Source: a virus. Taken from it: 26,908 nucleotides of DNA. Position numbers and translations under genes: made by a program. Under the pieces are notes generated by a model. It had not been told where the DNA came from and ran no database searches. It worked only from the letters and a program-made list of their open reading frames with translations. Shown here in pieces: positions 8,495-15,252 of the stretch (within the stretch, counting starts at the first letter, position 1; each line of letters starts with the position of its first letter). Location: positions 1 through 26,908 of IMG/VR virus record IMGVR_UViG_3300017732_000049. One strand, 5' to 3'.

Positions 8495-8988
8495 TTGAAA
8501 TAATCAAACCAGTAGGTGAAGTTATTAAACGTTTAGAAGAAGTAATAAGTTTAAATAAAAGCAGAAAACCTACAAAAACATTAACACTGGATGAGTTTTT
8601 AAAAAGACCTTTGCCCCATATGGACATACCTAAAAGTGCTTCTGGTGCACTTTTTGAAAATGATGAAAAAGAAATTTCTGGTTTACTTAAAGAGTGTGCT
8701 GAAATTTTAGAGTGTGATGATGTTACTAATTGTACAAGAATGGAAGCAAATACTCAACTTCCTTGGCATACTAATAGTGACAACGAAGGTTACAGAATAT
8801 ATTATATTAAAGGTAAGGGTGTTTTTAAGTACTTAGATGAAAATGGAAATCAACAACTATCTTATGATGATCCTAATGATTGGACTTGCAGAAAATTTAA
8901 AGTTGTAAAAGAAAAACCTTTTTGGCATTCTGCTTATGCAGAAGAAACTAGATTTGCATTTGGTTTTGGTCGCCCTATATGGCGATAA
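8491..8988 (+). CDS. Cupin-type 2OG/Fe(II) oxygenase-like protein
   Basis: A 165-residue protein with the layout of an aspartyl/asparaginyl-hydroxylase-like or other double-stranded beta-helix oxygenase. LPWHTNSDNEGYR (H93, D97) would supply the first metal ligands, IYYIKGKGVFKY is the following strand, and FWHSAYAEETRFAFGFG (H146, R154) would give the distal His and the 2-oxoglutarate-binding Arg. If active, it would hydroxylate a substrate using O2 and 2-oxoglutarate in the cytoplasm. The H-x3-D spacing differs from the common H-x-D, so the metal triad is less sure than in the 12221 gene. It overlaps the previous gene by 4 bases and the next by 10. A sugar-binding or non-catalytic cupin is the main alternative. 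Confidence 0.7.
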   Translation: MIEIIKPVGEVIKRLEEVISLNKSRKPTKTLTLDEFLKRPLPHMDIPKSASGALFENDEKEISGLLKECAEILECDDVTNCTRMEANTQLPWHTNSDNEGYRIYYIKGKGVFKYLDENGNQQLSYDDPNDWTCRKFKVVKEKPFWHSAYAEETRFAFGFGRPIWR

Positions 8989-9908
8989 GTGCAGAGGCTT
9001 GGGTTGCACTTTGGATTGAGCATAGAAAACATAACCCAGAAAAAATGCATCTTGTTCCTTTGCTACGAAATTGTTTAAGTATAGCAGAACAATGGGATAA
9101 CGAAGAAGCATGTTTTGAAGTCTATAATAATCAAAAAGTTGACTACAGATTTATGGGTGGCTTTGGTGCATTTGAACACATAAGGTTTTCAAAAGGTTTA
9201 TATATTACTGAATATAAACAAAGAGATGATTGGCTTAAAGCAGAACCAGACGAACAAATATATCAAGAGTATTTAAATAGGGCTAATGACCGATATTTAC
9301 AAACAGATAAGCCTTGGGTTAAAGATAGACCATATGTTCTTGTGCCTTTGCAGTTTATTTACCCTAAAGACTACTATGAAACAGTAGCCCTTGTTGAGTG
9401 GGCTACAAAAAATAAAGTTTATACAGTATTTAAACGCCACCCTGCATCATCAAGCCAAAGCAATATACCTAGAAACTATGATGCGTTTTGGGGAGTTGTA
9501 GAAAAAATGGGGATAACAAGTGAGTATACTTGTTTTCCAAGAGAAAACTACAATTCTATGTCAATGGTTTCACAATGTGAAATGCTTATAAGTGTTGATA
9601 GTGCTATGACTTTGCAAGCCATGCTGCAACAAAAACCAACTGTAAATTTAAGGCGTTGTATGATAAGTGATATTGTGCCTTTGGCTAACTATAAAGAACT
9701 AGACAGTAGTGTATTAGAATTAAAACCAATACCAAAAGAGGAACAGATAAGATGGCTTACATGGTATTGGAAGTCTTGTGTCAATGATTACAACTCTGAA
9801 AATTTTAAGTGGAAAATAAATAAGAGGCGTGATTTATACAAGCTAGGGGCTACAGATGTAGACCTTCACTCATGGAAATTTACTAAAGAAAATGGACTTC
9901 ATGTATAA
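8979..9908 (+). CDS. KpsC/KpsS-like glycosyltransferase-type protein
   Basis: A 309-residue protein resembling the C-terminal half of capsule polysaccharide biosynthesis (KpsC/KpsS-type, CMP-Kdo-using) transferases. The recognisable signals are a strand YVLVPLQF, VYTVFKRHPASSS with H154-P155 (the basic 'K-x-HP' loop of the family), and CEMLISVDSAMTLQAMLQQKPTVNLR with S205, D207 and S208, matching the 'S..V.T.NS..G.EAL..GKPV' type donor-binding helix of GT-B enzymes. The expected role is transfer of a sugar from a nucleotide donor onto a glycan or a protein. There is no signal peptide or membrane segment. It overlaps both neighbours (10 and 17 bases). The donor and the acceptor cannot be read from the sequence. 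Confidence 0.68.
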   Translation: MAISAEAWVALWIEHRKHNPEKMHLVPLLRNCLSIAEQWDNEEACFEVYNNQKVDYRFMGGFGAFEHIRFSKGLYITEYKQRDDWLKAEPDEQIYQEYLNRANDRYLQTDKPWVKDRPYVLVPLQFIYPKDYYETVALVEWATKNKVYTVFKRHPASSSQSNIPRNYDAFWGVVEKMGITSEYTCFPRENYNSMSMVSQCEMLISVDSAMTLQAMLQQKPTVNLRRCMISDIVPLANYKELDSSVLELKPIPKEEQIRWLTWYWKSCVNDYNSENFKWKINKRRDLYKLGATDVDLHSWKFTKENGLHV

Positions 9909-10806
9909 ATCTAATACTGAATTACACCCTGATATGATTAAGATGGACGATTTCATCTGGTGTGTAGAGGTTCACTTAACAGAACTATGCAATATGAAAT
10001 GTAGTTTTTGCCCACGGGCGCATGGCTACCCAAACCTTAATCAGAACATGAGTTTAGAAACCTTTGACCTTATACTTGATGAAATGGCTACATTTGATTT
10101 CTCAAAAAGAAATGGGTGGTCAGATAGCAATGACAAAAACCTTTATTCCGAAAAGCCAGATAAATTTAGACTGCATTTTGCAGGGCGTGGTGAACCTTCT
10201 TTGCATCCTGATTTTGGCAAGATGCTAGAAAAAGCAATACACAGGCGTAATACTGATATGCCTCATCTATGGATTAAGGTTAGCACCAATGGATCAAGGA
10301 TAGATAAGTATTATGATTTATATAAGCAGCTAGATGATGTAAATTTTAGTATATATGATGAAAGTAAAATTAGTTTCCATGAAGCTAAGTTACGTTATCC
10401 AGATATAAGAATTTCAGACCGTAAAACTAAAACAATTATGACAGACTCTAAAGCAGGTAGAGCTTTAAATAATCGTGGTGGTTCTGTGCCTGATGAAAAT
10501 ATAAACAGACCAGATTATAAAGGACATAAACAATGGGGTAAAATATGTCATAAGCCGTTTAATATGGTCTATGTAAATTGGGATGGTGATTACGTTCTTT
10601 GTTGTAATGATTGGAGCAAAGAAAACAATTTTAGTAATATACATAATGTTCCAATGAAAGAGTTTTGGAACACTGACGAAGGACTAAAAGAATACAGAAC
10701 AGAACTAATAAATGGTCGCAGAACAAAAAGCCCATGTTCAACTTGCTACAAACGACCTGATGTTGCATTTATTATGCAATTAAACGAGGCGGTTTATGCA
10801 GCATAA
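9892..10806 (+). CDS. Radical SAM/SPASM enzyme (first)
   Basis: A 304-residue protein with the radical SAM motif CNMKCSFC (C33, C37, C40), which binds the 4Fe-4S cluster that cleaves S-adenosylmethionine. AGRGEPSLHPDF follows as the 'GEP' strand that helps bind SAM, then KVSTNGSRID. The C-terminal part has C219, a CC pair at C237-C238 in DYVLCCNDW, and C282-x2-C285, with NIHNVPMKEFWNTDEG between, as in SPASM or twitch domains with an extra cluster. Such enzymes modify peptides, sugars or other small substrates. The start at 9892 overlaps the upstream stop by 17 bases; the ATG at 9901 is also possible. It overlaps the next gene by 11 bases. The reaction is unknown. Confidence 0.88.
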   Translation: MDFMYKSNTELHPDMIKMDDFIWCVEVHLTELCNMKCSFCPRAHGYPNLNQNMSLETFDLILDEMATFDFSKRNGWSDSNDKNLYSEKPDKFRLHFAGRGEPSLHPDFGKMLEKAIHRRNTDMPHLWIKVSTNGSRIDKYYDLYKQLDDVNFSIYDESKISFHEAKLRYPDIRISDRKTKTIMTDSKAGRALNNRGGSVPDENINRPDYKGHKQWGKICHKPFNMVYVNWDGDYVLCCNDWSKENNFSNIHNVPMKEFWNTDEGLKEYRTELINGRRTKSPCSTCYKRPDVAFIMQLNEAVYAA

Positions 10807-11269
10807 TCCTTGGCCCCACATAGTTGTTGATAATTTTTTAACCAATTATGACTTCCACTTAGCAGAAGTAAATAAAAGAAAGTCTATTGGTGAGGGGGCA
10901 AAGTATAGGTTATCTATATCTGATACATCTTTTCTTCCTGATATATTTAAGTATTGCAAAAAATTAGATCACAAACCCTATAACGAAGTTGAGAAAATTG
11001 ATTGGTATTATTCAGTTCAACACGGACCTTATGAGTATCCAATACACCATGAGTGGGTTAAGAAAATAATATCGGTTGTTGTTTATCTTGGAGATAAAGG
11101 AACAGGAACAGATTTATATAAACCAGATAAAAGTTATTACGGTAGAGTAGATTGGAAACCAAACAGAGCATTTATTTTTGCAGGTAAAGAAAATTATACT
11201 TACCACAGCTATTGTGCAGAAAGGGGAGAGACAAGAAAAACTTTAAACGGATTTATTATAGCAAAATGA
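10796..11269 (+). CDS. 2OG-Fe(II) oxygenase (second of three)
   Basis: A 157-residue protein with the plan of short phage 2OG oxygenases. The opening PWPHIVVDNFLTNYDF is typical of the family. PIHHEWVKKIISVVVYLGD holds H84-H85-E86 (H-x-E in place of the usual H-x-D), GTGTDLY is the next strand turn, and NRAFIFAGKENYTYHSY gives the distal H137. R147 in ETRKTLNGFI is the likely 2-oxoglutarate anchor. Glu for Asp in the metal triad is known to be tolerated in few 2OG enzymes, so activity is uncertain. The gene lies between the two radical SAM genes and overlaps both, which suggests that it works on the same substrate. Confidence 0.8.
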   Translation: MQHNPWPHIVVDNFLTNYDFHLAEVNKRKSIGEGAKYRLSISDTSFLPDIFKYCKKLDHKPYNEVEKIDWYYSVQHGPYEYPIHHEWVKKIISVVVYLGDKGTGTDLYKPDKSYYGRVDWKPNRAFIFAGKENYTYHSYCAERGETRKTLNGFIIAK

Positions 11270-12228
11270 AAGTTAATAATTTACTTACAATGCCTCAACT
11301 AGAAAGGGCCGTTATTGAAATAAACGGTGGATGTAATTATACTTGCAAGATGTGTCCTCAAACAGACCCTAAAAGACCAAAAGGTTTTTTAAGGAAAATG
11401 CCACTAGATCAGTTTGAAGATATTGTTGCTCAGTGTGCAGAACAAAACGTAAAGGCTATAAATCTAGAAGGATCAGGAGAACCTACTTTAAATAGAAATC
11501 TTCCAAGATATATTGAGATCGTAAAAAAGTATGGAGCAAAATCTTACATATATTCTAATGGTAAGAATATGCGTGGGTCTTTTATGAAAGAAACGGTTGA
11601 TGCAGGTCTTAACTTTTTTAGGTTTTCTATTATAGGCTACAATGAAGAGACATATAAACAATGGATGAATAGTCCTTTCTTTAACTTAGTTATACAAAAT
11701 GCTAAAGATATGCGGGAGTATGCTAAAGATAAAGATTGTATAGTAGCAGCATATCATTTAATACTAGACAACGATAATGAGCCAGTAGAAGTAGAAGCAT
11801 ATAAATCTCTTTTTGATAATATGAATGTTGATATTTGGCGTATGCATAATTGGTCTGGTGTATATGAGTCTGATTATAAAAGAAAAGGTAAGATAGCAGG
11901 ATGTGGAAGACCTTTCTCTCCTGATGTAGTTGTTAGGGCAGGAGGTAATGATGGTAATACAGCAGCAGTGCATCCTTGCTGTCAGGTTTTAGGTAATGAT
12001 GAGGCTGCAGTATTAGGGCATTTAAGTACAAATACTTTAAAAGAAGTTTGGAATGGTAAGGCTTATAATAAATTAAGAGAGCAACACAGAAATAAAGATT
12101 TCCCTGATTATTGCAAGTCATGTGATTTTTTAGTTGAAGACCCTGAAGTTTTAGTGTACAGTAATGATGACAGATATATAGGAAATATGATCGGCACTAA
12201 CTTTAATTTGAAGGAATACTATGCATAG
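11266..12228 (+). CDS. Radical SAM/SPASM enzyme (second)
   Basis: A 320-residue protein read from the ATG at 11266, which overlaps the upstream TGA as ATGA. An upstream ATG at 11212 in the same frame lies deep inside the previous gene and is less likely. CNYTCKMC (C23, C27, C30) is the radical SAM cluster motif, EGSGEPTLNRNLP the GEP motif, and AKSYIYSNG the next strand. C213, the pair C238-C239 in VHPCCQVLG, and C283-x2-C286 form a SPASM-like set. The 44-residue distance from the CC pair to the C-x2-C pair equals that in the first radical SAM protein, so the two are probably paralogues with different substrates or steps. The C-terminal LKEVWNGKAYNKLREQH is typical of SPASM proteins. Confidence 0.88.
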   Translation: MKVNNLLTMPQLERAVIEINGGCNYTCKMCPQTDPKRPKGFLRKMPLDQFEDIVAQCAEQNVKAINLEGSGEPTLNRNLPRYIEIVKKYGAKSYIYSNGKNMRGSFMKETVDAGLNFFRFSIIGYNEETYKQWMNSPFFNLVIQNAKDMREYAKDKDCIVAAYHLILDNDNEPVEVEAYKSLFDNMNVDIWRMHNWSGVYESDYKRKGKIAGCGRPFSPDVVVRAGGNDGNTAAVHPCCQVLGNDEAAVLGHLSTNTLKEVWNGKAYNKLREQHRNKDFPDYCKSCDFLVEDPEVLVYSNDDRYIGNMIGTNFNLKEYYA

Positions 12229-12766
12229 ACCACTATGGCAACTATACGAAAACGCAGTAAATGAATTTCTTGTAAATAAAATACATGATTTAGCTGAAGA
12301 ACAGATAGTAAATAAAGCTACAACTTTTAATGATAATAATAAAGCTAGGTCTAGTGAAGTTGCTTGGCTATCTCAAAATAAAGAACTTAAAAACTTTTTG
12401 TGGGACATAGTTCAGAATGCTAACAGAAATGTGTTTGGTTTTAAAGTAGAAAACTATGCAGACATACAATATACTCTGTATCATGCTGAACAAAATGGTC
12501 ATTATGATTGGCATATTGATACAAATTGGTCTTCTCAAACTGCTTTTGATAGGAAGTTAAGTATAACAGTTCAGCTAAGTGATTCGGAAAACTATGAAGG
12601 TGGAGACTTTAGTTTTGCAGAAGTAGAAAACCCCAATAAAGAAAAACTTAGACAAAAAGGTACTGTCCTTGTTTTTCCTAGTTATCTAAGCCATAGAGTA
12701 TCTCCTGTAACAAAAGGTACAAGATGTTCTTTAGTTGCTTGGTTTGAGGGTCAAAGATGGATATAG
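12221..12766 (+). CDS. 2OG-Fe(II) oxygenase, prolyl-4-hydroxylase-like (third)
   Basis: A 181-residue protein with a complete 2OG oxygenase signature: DIQYTLYHAEQNGHYDWHID with H98-x-D100, then RKLSITVQLSDSENYEGGDF, then GTVLVFPSYLSHRVSPVTKG with distal H158, and R168 as the 2-oxoglutarate anchor in TRCSLVAW. This is the arrangement of PKHD-type and P4H-like hydroxylases, which hydroxylate prolyl or other side chains or small molecules. Of the three oxygenase-like proteins in the cassette it has the clearest catalytic set. It overlaps the preceding radical SAM gene by 8 bases and the next gene by 10. The substrate cannot be named from the sequence. Confidence 0.9.
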   Translation: MHRPLWQLYENAVNEFLVNKIHDLAEEQIVNKATTFNDNNKARSSEVAWLSQNKELKNFLWDIVQNANRNVFGFKVENYADIQYTLYHAEQNGHYDWHIDTNWSSQTAFDRKLSITVQLSDSENYEGGDFSFAEVENPNKEKLRQKGTVLVFPSYLSHRVSPVTKGTRCSLVAWFEGQRWI

Positions 12767-13446
12767 TAGCATATGGATCACACGACAAACACCCTTACAG
12801 GATATTATTAGATGAACCTGAAAGACTCACTAAGTCTATAAAAAAAGAGTATGCTAAATATAACGTAACGGGTCTTTTACAGTGTCCTTCTATAGCTGAT
12901 ACTATAAAAGATTACTACGTAATAAACACCCCTTGCGATTTACTTATAAAGATTACTAGAGGTAAATCTCATAAAGTTTTTAATACTTCTGCTAATCCCC
13001 ATATACTAATGGTTGATCAATTAGGAGAGGATATTAAAAGAGCTCCGAATGCAATACAGTGGTTAAGTGATTTTTATTTATGTATGTTTGCACCAACTAA
13101 AACTATATTAAACATATACCCACCATTTATGCATAAGTCTGATATTTTTGGTATTGCAGGTTCTTTTGACATAAGTAAATGGTTTAGGCCAATTAGTTTT
13201 TCATCAATATATACAGGTAATCCTATTGAAATAAAAAAAGGAGAACCTATGGCATATGTAACTTTTAATAAAGAAATTAAATTTAAAAGGTTTACCGTTA
13301 CAGAGCCTATGGTTAATATTGCTCATAGCTGTTTAAGTCTAAAAGTTTATTCCCCAAAATCTTCTTTATCTTATTGCTATGAAAGATTTAAAATAAATAG
13401 ATATAATAAACAAATAATGAAACTAATAAATGAACAAATAGACTAA
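12757..13446 (+). CDS. Unknown 229-aa protein, last gene of the cassette
   Basis: A 229-residue protein of unknown function. It opens with MDIVAYGSHDKHPYRILLDE. It has no signal peptide or membrane helix. The segment ILNIYPPFMHKSDIFGIAGS, followed by DISKWFRPISFSS and IEIKKGEPMAYVTFNK, resembles, from memory, an uncharacterised beta-rich family (DUF6065-like) found in cyanophages and marine bacteria close to 2OG oxygenases. This match is weak and unproven. The DNA is very AT-rich (17 of 60 bases G or C at 13201-13260). Its start lies inside the previous gene, so it belongs to the same translation unit. It could be a substrate-binding or partner protein of the cassette. Confidence 0.75.
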   Translation: MDIVAYGSHDKHPYRILLDEPERLTKSIKKEYAKYNVTGLLQCPSIADTIKDYYVINTPCDLLIKITRGKSHKVFNTSANPHILMVDQLGEDIKRAPNAIQWLSDFYLCMFAPTKTILNIYPPFMHKSDIFGIAGSFDISKWFRPISFSSIYTGNPIEIKKGEPMAYVTFNKEIKFKRFTVTEPMVNIAHSCLSLKVYSPKSSLSYCYERFKINRYNKQIMKLINEQID

Positions 13447-13457
13447 GGATAAACTAA

Positions 13458-14921
13458 ATGTTCGGTTTTACGGCACTATCTGAAGCTCCCTTTGGTGTAT
13501 CATCCTCATCTGTATCTCCAGATGTTTCTTTAGGTAGTGTCTCTGCTAGTACTGCAGTAGCAGGTCTGTCTGTTGGTGGTTTTGAAGTTGACATCTCAGA
13601 AAGACTTGGGTCTGTAAGTGCTACTGGTGCTGTAGGAACTATAAGTTTTAATACAGAAGAAAAGCTAGGCAGTGTTTCTGGTACAACAGGTATTAGTTCA
13701 GTCTCTGTAAATTTAACTGTAACACCTACAGGAGTACAAAGTACTGGTGCAATAGGTACACTAGAAAATAGCAACACTGTTACATTAACTGGTGTGTCTG
13801 GAACAGGTGCTGTAAATACAGTAGAGAATAGTAATACATCTACACTTACTGGTGTGTCTGGGACAGGTTCTGTAAATACAGTAACCATTACGTTTTCTGA
13901 AAGTTTAGCAAGTGTTTTTGGTACAGGACAAATAAACTCTGTAACTGTAAATGTAACAGAAAAAATTAATAGTGTAAGCAGCACTGGATCAGTAAATACT
14001 GTTGATGCAAGATTTTCTTTTCCAATTTCTGGTGTAGCTGCTACTGGTTCTTTAGGTACACTTACACTTACTGCAACTTCTACCATAGTAATTTCAAGCA
14101 GTGGACTAACTTCTTCTTTAGGAACAATAGAACCTAAAGTAAGTGAAAGCATTGTTGGTGTTCAGGGTTCTGGTTCTGTTGGAACACTTCAAACTAAAAC
14201 AGCTAGTGGTCTTACAGGTGTTTCTTCTACAGGTATAGTTACATCTGTAGCTATAAATGTTTTTGAAATTGATGTAACAGAACAATTATCTTCTGTAAGT
14301 TCTACTGGTGCTGTAGCTACTGTATCTGTAAACATTTCAGAAAGTATTACTGGTGTTTCTGGTACAACAGCTTTAGGTTCTATAGTTACCACTACATCAG
14401 AAGCATTAAATTCTGTAAGTGCTACAGGTAATGTAGGTTCTTTAGGAGTTGATGTAAGTCTGTCATTGACAGGAGTGCAAGGCTCTGGTGCGGTAAACAC
14501 TTTAAGTATTAGTGTGGGTAAAACACATACGTTAGTTGGTGTTAGTGCTTCTGGTAGTGTAGGTTCTTTAAAAGTTAATAACTCTGTAATTCCAACAGGT
14601 GTAGTTGTTGCAGGTGAAGTTGAGGGCTTAGAAGCCAAAGTTAGTGAAGTTTTAAACAGTGTCTTTGCAACAGGTGCTATTGGACTTCTTTCTTTCCCTG
14701 CAACACAAAGTCTAACCTCTGTTGGATTACAAGTAGCATTAGGTCAACTTACTGCAACAGGTGTTGTATTTGATTTTGACCCAGATGCTTACAACAGACA
14801 AAGAACTATATACGCAGTAGCACAAGATAATAATAATACAGTTATTATACCACCACAAAATAGAACCTTGTATATACCTAAACAAAACAAGAATACACAA
14901 ATCATTAAGATTGCAGCCTAA
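13458..14921 (+). CDS. Repeat-rich beta virion protein (about 20 units)
   Basis: A 487-residue protein made of about 20 copies of a unit of roughly 20-24 residues with the core L-x-(G/S)-V-x-(G/A/S)-(T/S)-G-x-(V/I)-x-(T/S)-(V/L), separated by short alternating strands such as VTVNVTEK. The pattern predicts a long beta-solenoid or beta-fibre. I see no Cys and almost no aromatic residues within the repeats. The last 50 residues differ: DFDPDAYNRQRTIYAVAQD, then NNTVIIPPQNRTLYIPKQ, a C-terminal domain I recall in marine phage structural proteins. Two neighbouring units (13790-13830 and 13850-13890) are nearly identical in DNA, a sign of recent duplication. It is probably a fibre, spike or surface-decoration protein, placed between the cassette and the tail genes. 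Confidence 0.85.
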   Translation: MFGFTALSEAPFGVSSSSVSPDVSLGSVSASTAVAGLSVGGFEVDISERLGSVSATGAVGTISFNTEEKLGSVSGTTGISSVSVNLTVTPTGVQSTGAIGTLENSNTVTLTGVSGTGAVNTVENSNTSTLTGVSGTGSVNTVTITFSESLASVFGTGQINSVTVNVTEKINSVSSTGSVNTVDARFSFPISGVAATGSLGTLTLTATSTIVISSSGLTSSLGTIEPKVSESIVGVQGSGSVGTLQTKTASGLTGVSSTGIVTSVAINVFEIDVTEQLSSVSSTGAVATVSVNISESITGVSGTTALGSIVTTTSEALNSVSATGNVGSLGVDVSLSLTGVQGSGAVNTLSISVGKTHTLVGVSASGSVGSLKVNNSVIPTGVVVAGEVEGLEAKVSEVLNSVFATGAIGLLSFPATQSLTSVGLQVALGQLTATGVVFDFDPDAYNRQRTIYAVAQDNNNTVIIPPQNRTLYIPKQNKNTQIIKIAA

Positions 14922-14932
14922 AGGATAGTATA

Positions 14933-15250
14933 ATGTCGTACAAGTGGCCCGATAAAGATAAAGACGAAGTTTTAGATTATAGTATTGATTGGTCACGTTT
15001 TCTTGATACCGATACTATTTCTAGTGTTGCATGGCACATAGATGCTGCTAATGGAACAAAAACAGAGGTATCCTCAAATGATATAGTTAATGGTCTTCAA
15101 TTTGTTCAGGCTACTAACACTACTACTGTAGCTACTACTAGATTTGGATTAGGTACTAATAATATCAGATACAAAATAACGTGTAAGATTACAACAAATG
15201 GTGGACTACAATATGAACGTTCTGTATTCTTACGTATTAAGGAGAAATAA
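14933..15250 (+). CDS. Small beta-sandwich-like virion protein
   Basis: A 105-residue protein. The opening YKWPDKDKDEVLDYSIDWSR and the strands SSVAWHIDA, NGLQFVQATN and IRYKITCKITTNGGLQYERS suggest an immunoglobulin-like beta sandwich. I recall the same small protein next to tail genes in many marine phages, without a known role. It ends two bases before the next gene, and AAAGGATAG just upstream acts as ribosome-binding site. A connector or fibre-attachment role is possible but not shown. Confidence 0.8.
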   Translation: MSYKWPDKDKDEVLDYSIDWSRFLDTDTISSVAWHIDAANGTKTEVSSNDIVNGLQFVQATNTTTVATTRFGLGTNNIRYKITCKITTNGGLQYERSVFLRIKEK

Positions 15251-15252
15251 TA

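Noticed and set aside
11212-11265. Upstream in-frame ATG for the second radical SAM gene
   Set aside because: It would extend the protein by 18 basic residues inside the previous gene. The ATG at 11266 overlaps the upstream TGA as ATGA, like the neighbouring junctions, and fits the family N-terminus better.
8063-13446. Reading the cassette as a ribosomal-peptide (RiPP) pathway because SPASM radical SAM enzymes often mature peptides
   Set aside because: No short precursor gene with a leader and core, no transporter or leader peptidase is visible. The 143-aa and 229-aa proteins do not look like precursors, though a virion protein as substrate remains open.
8063-13446. DNA base modification pathway
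   Set aside because: No nucleotide-metabolism enzymes, DNA glycosyltransferase signature or thymidylate-synthase-like gene is seen. The oxygenase-like proteins do not show TET/JBP-type features that I can identify.
13454-14152. Long reverse-strand open frame opposite the beta-repeat gene
   Set aside because: It arises because Ser/Thr/Val-rich repeat codons seldom give stops on the other strand. All neighbouring genes are on the + strand and the + frame has clear repeat periodicity.
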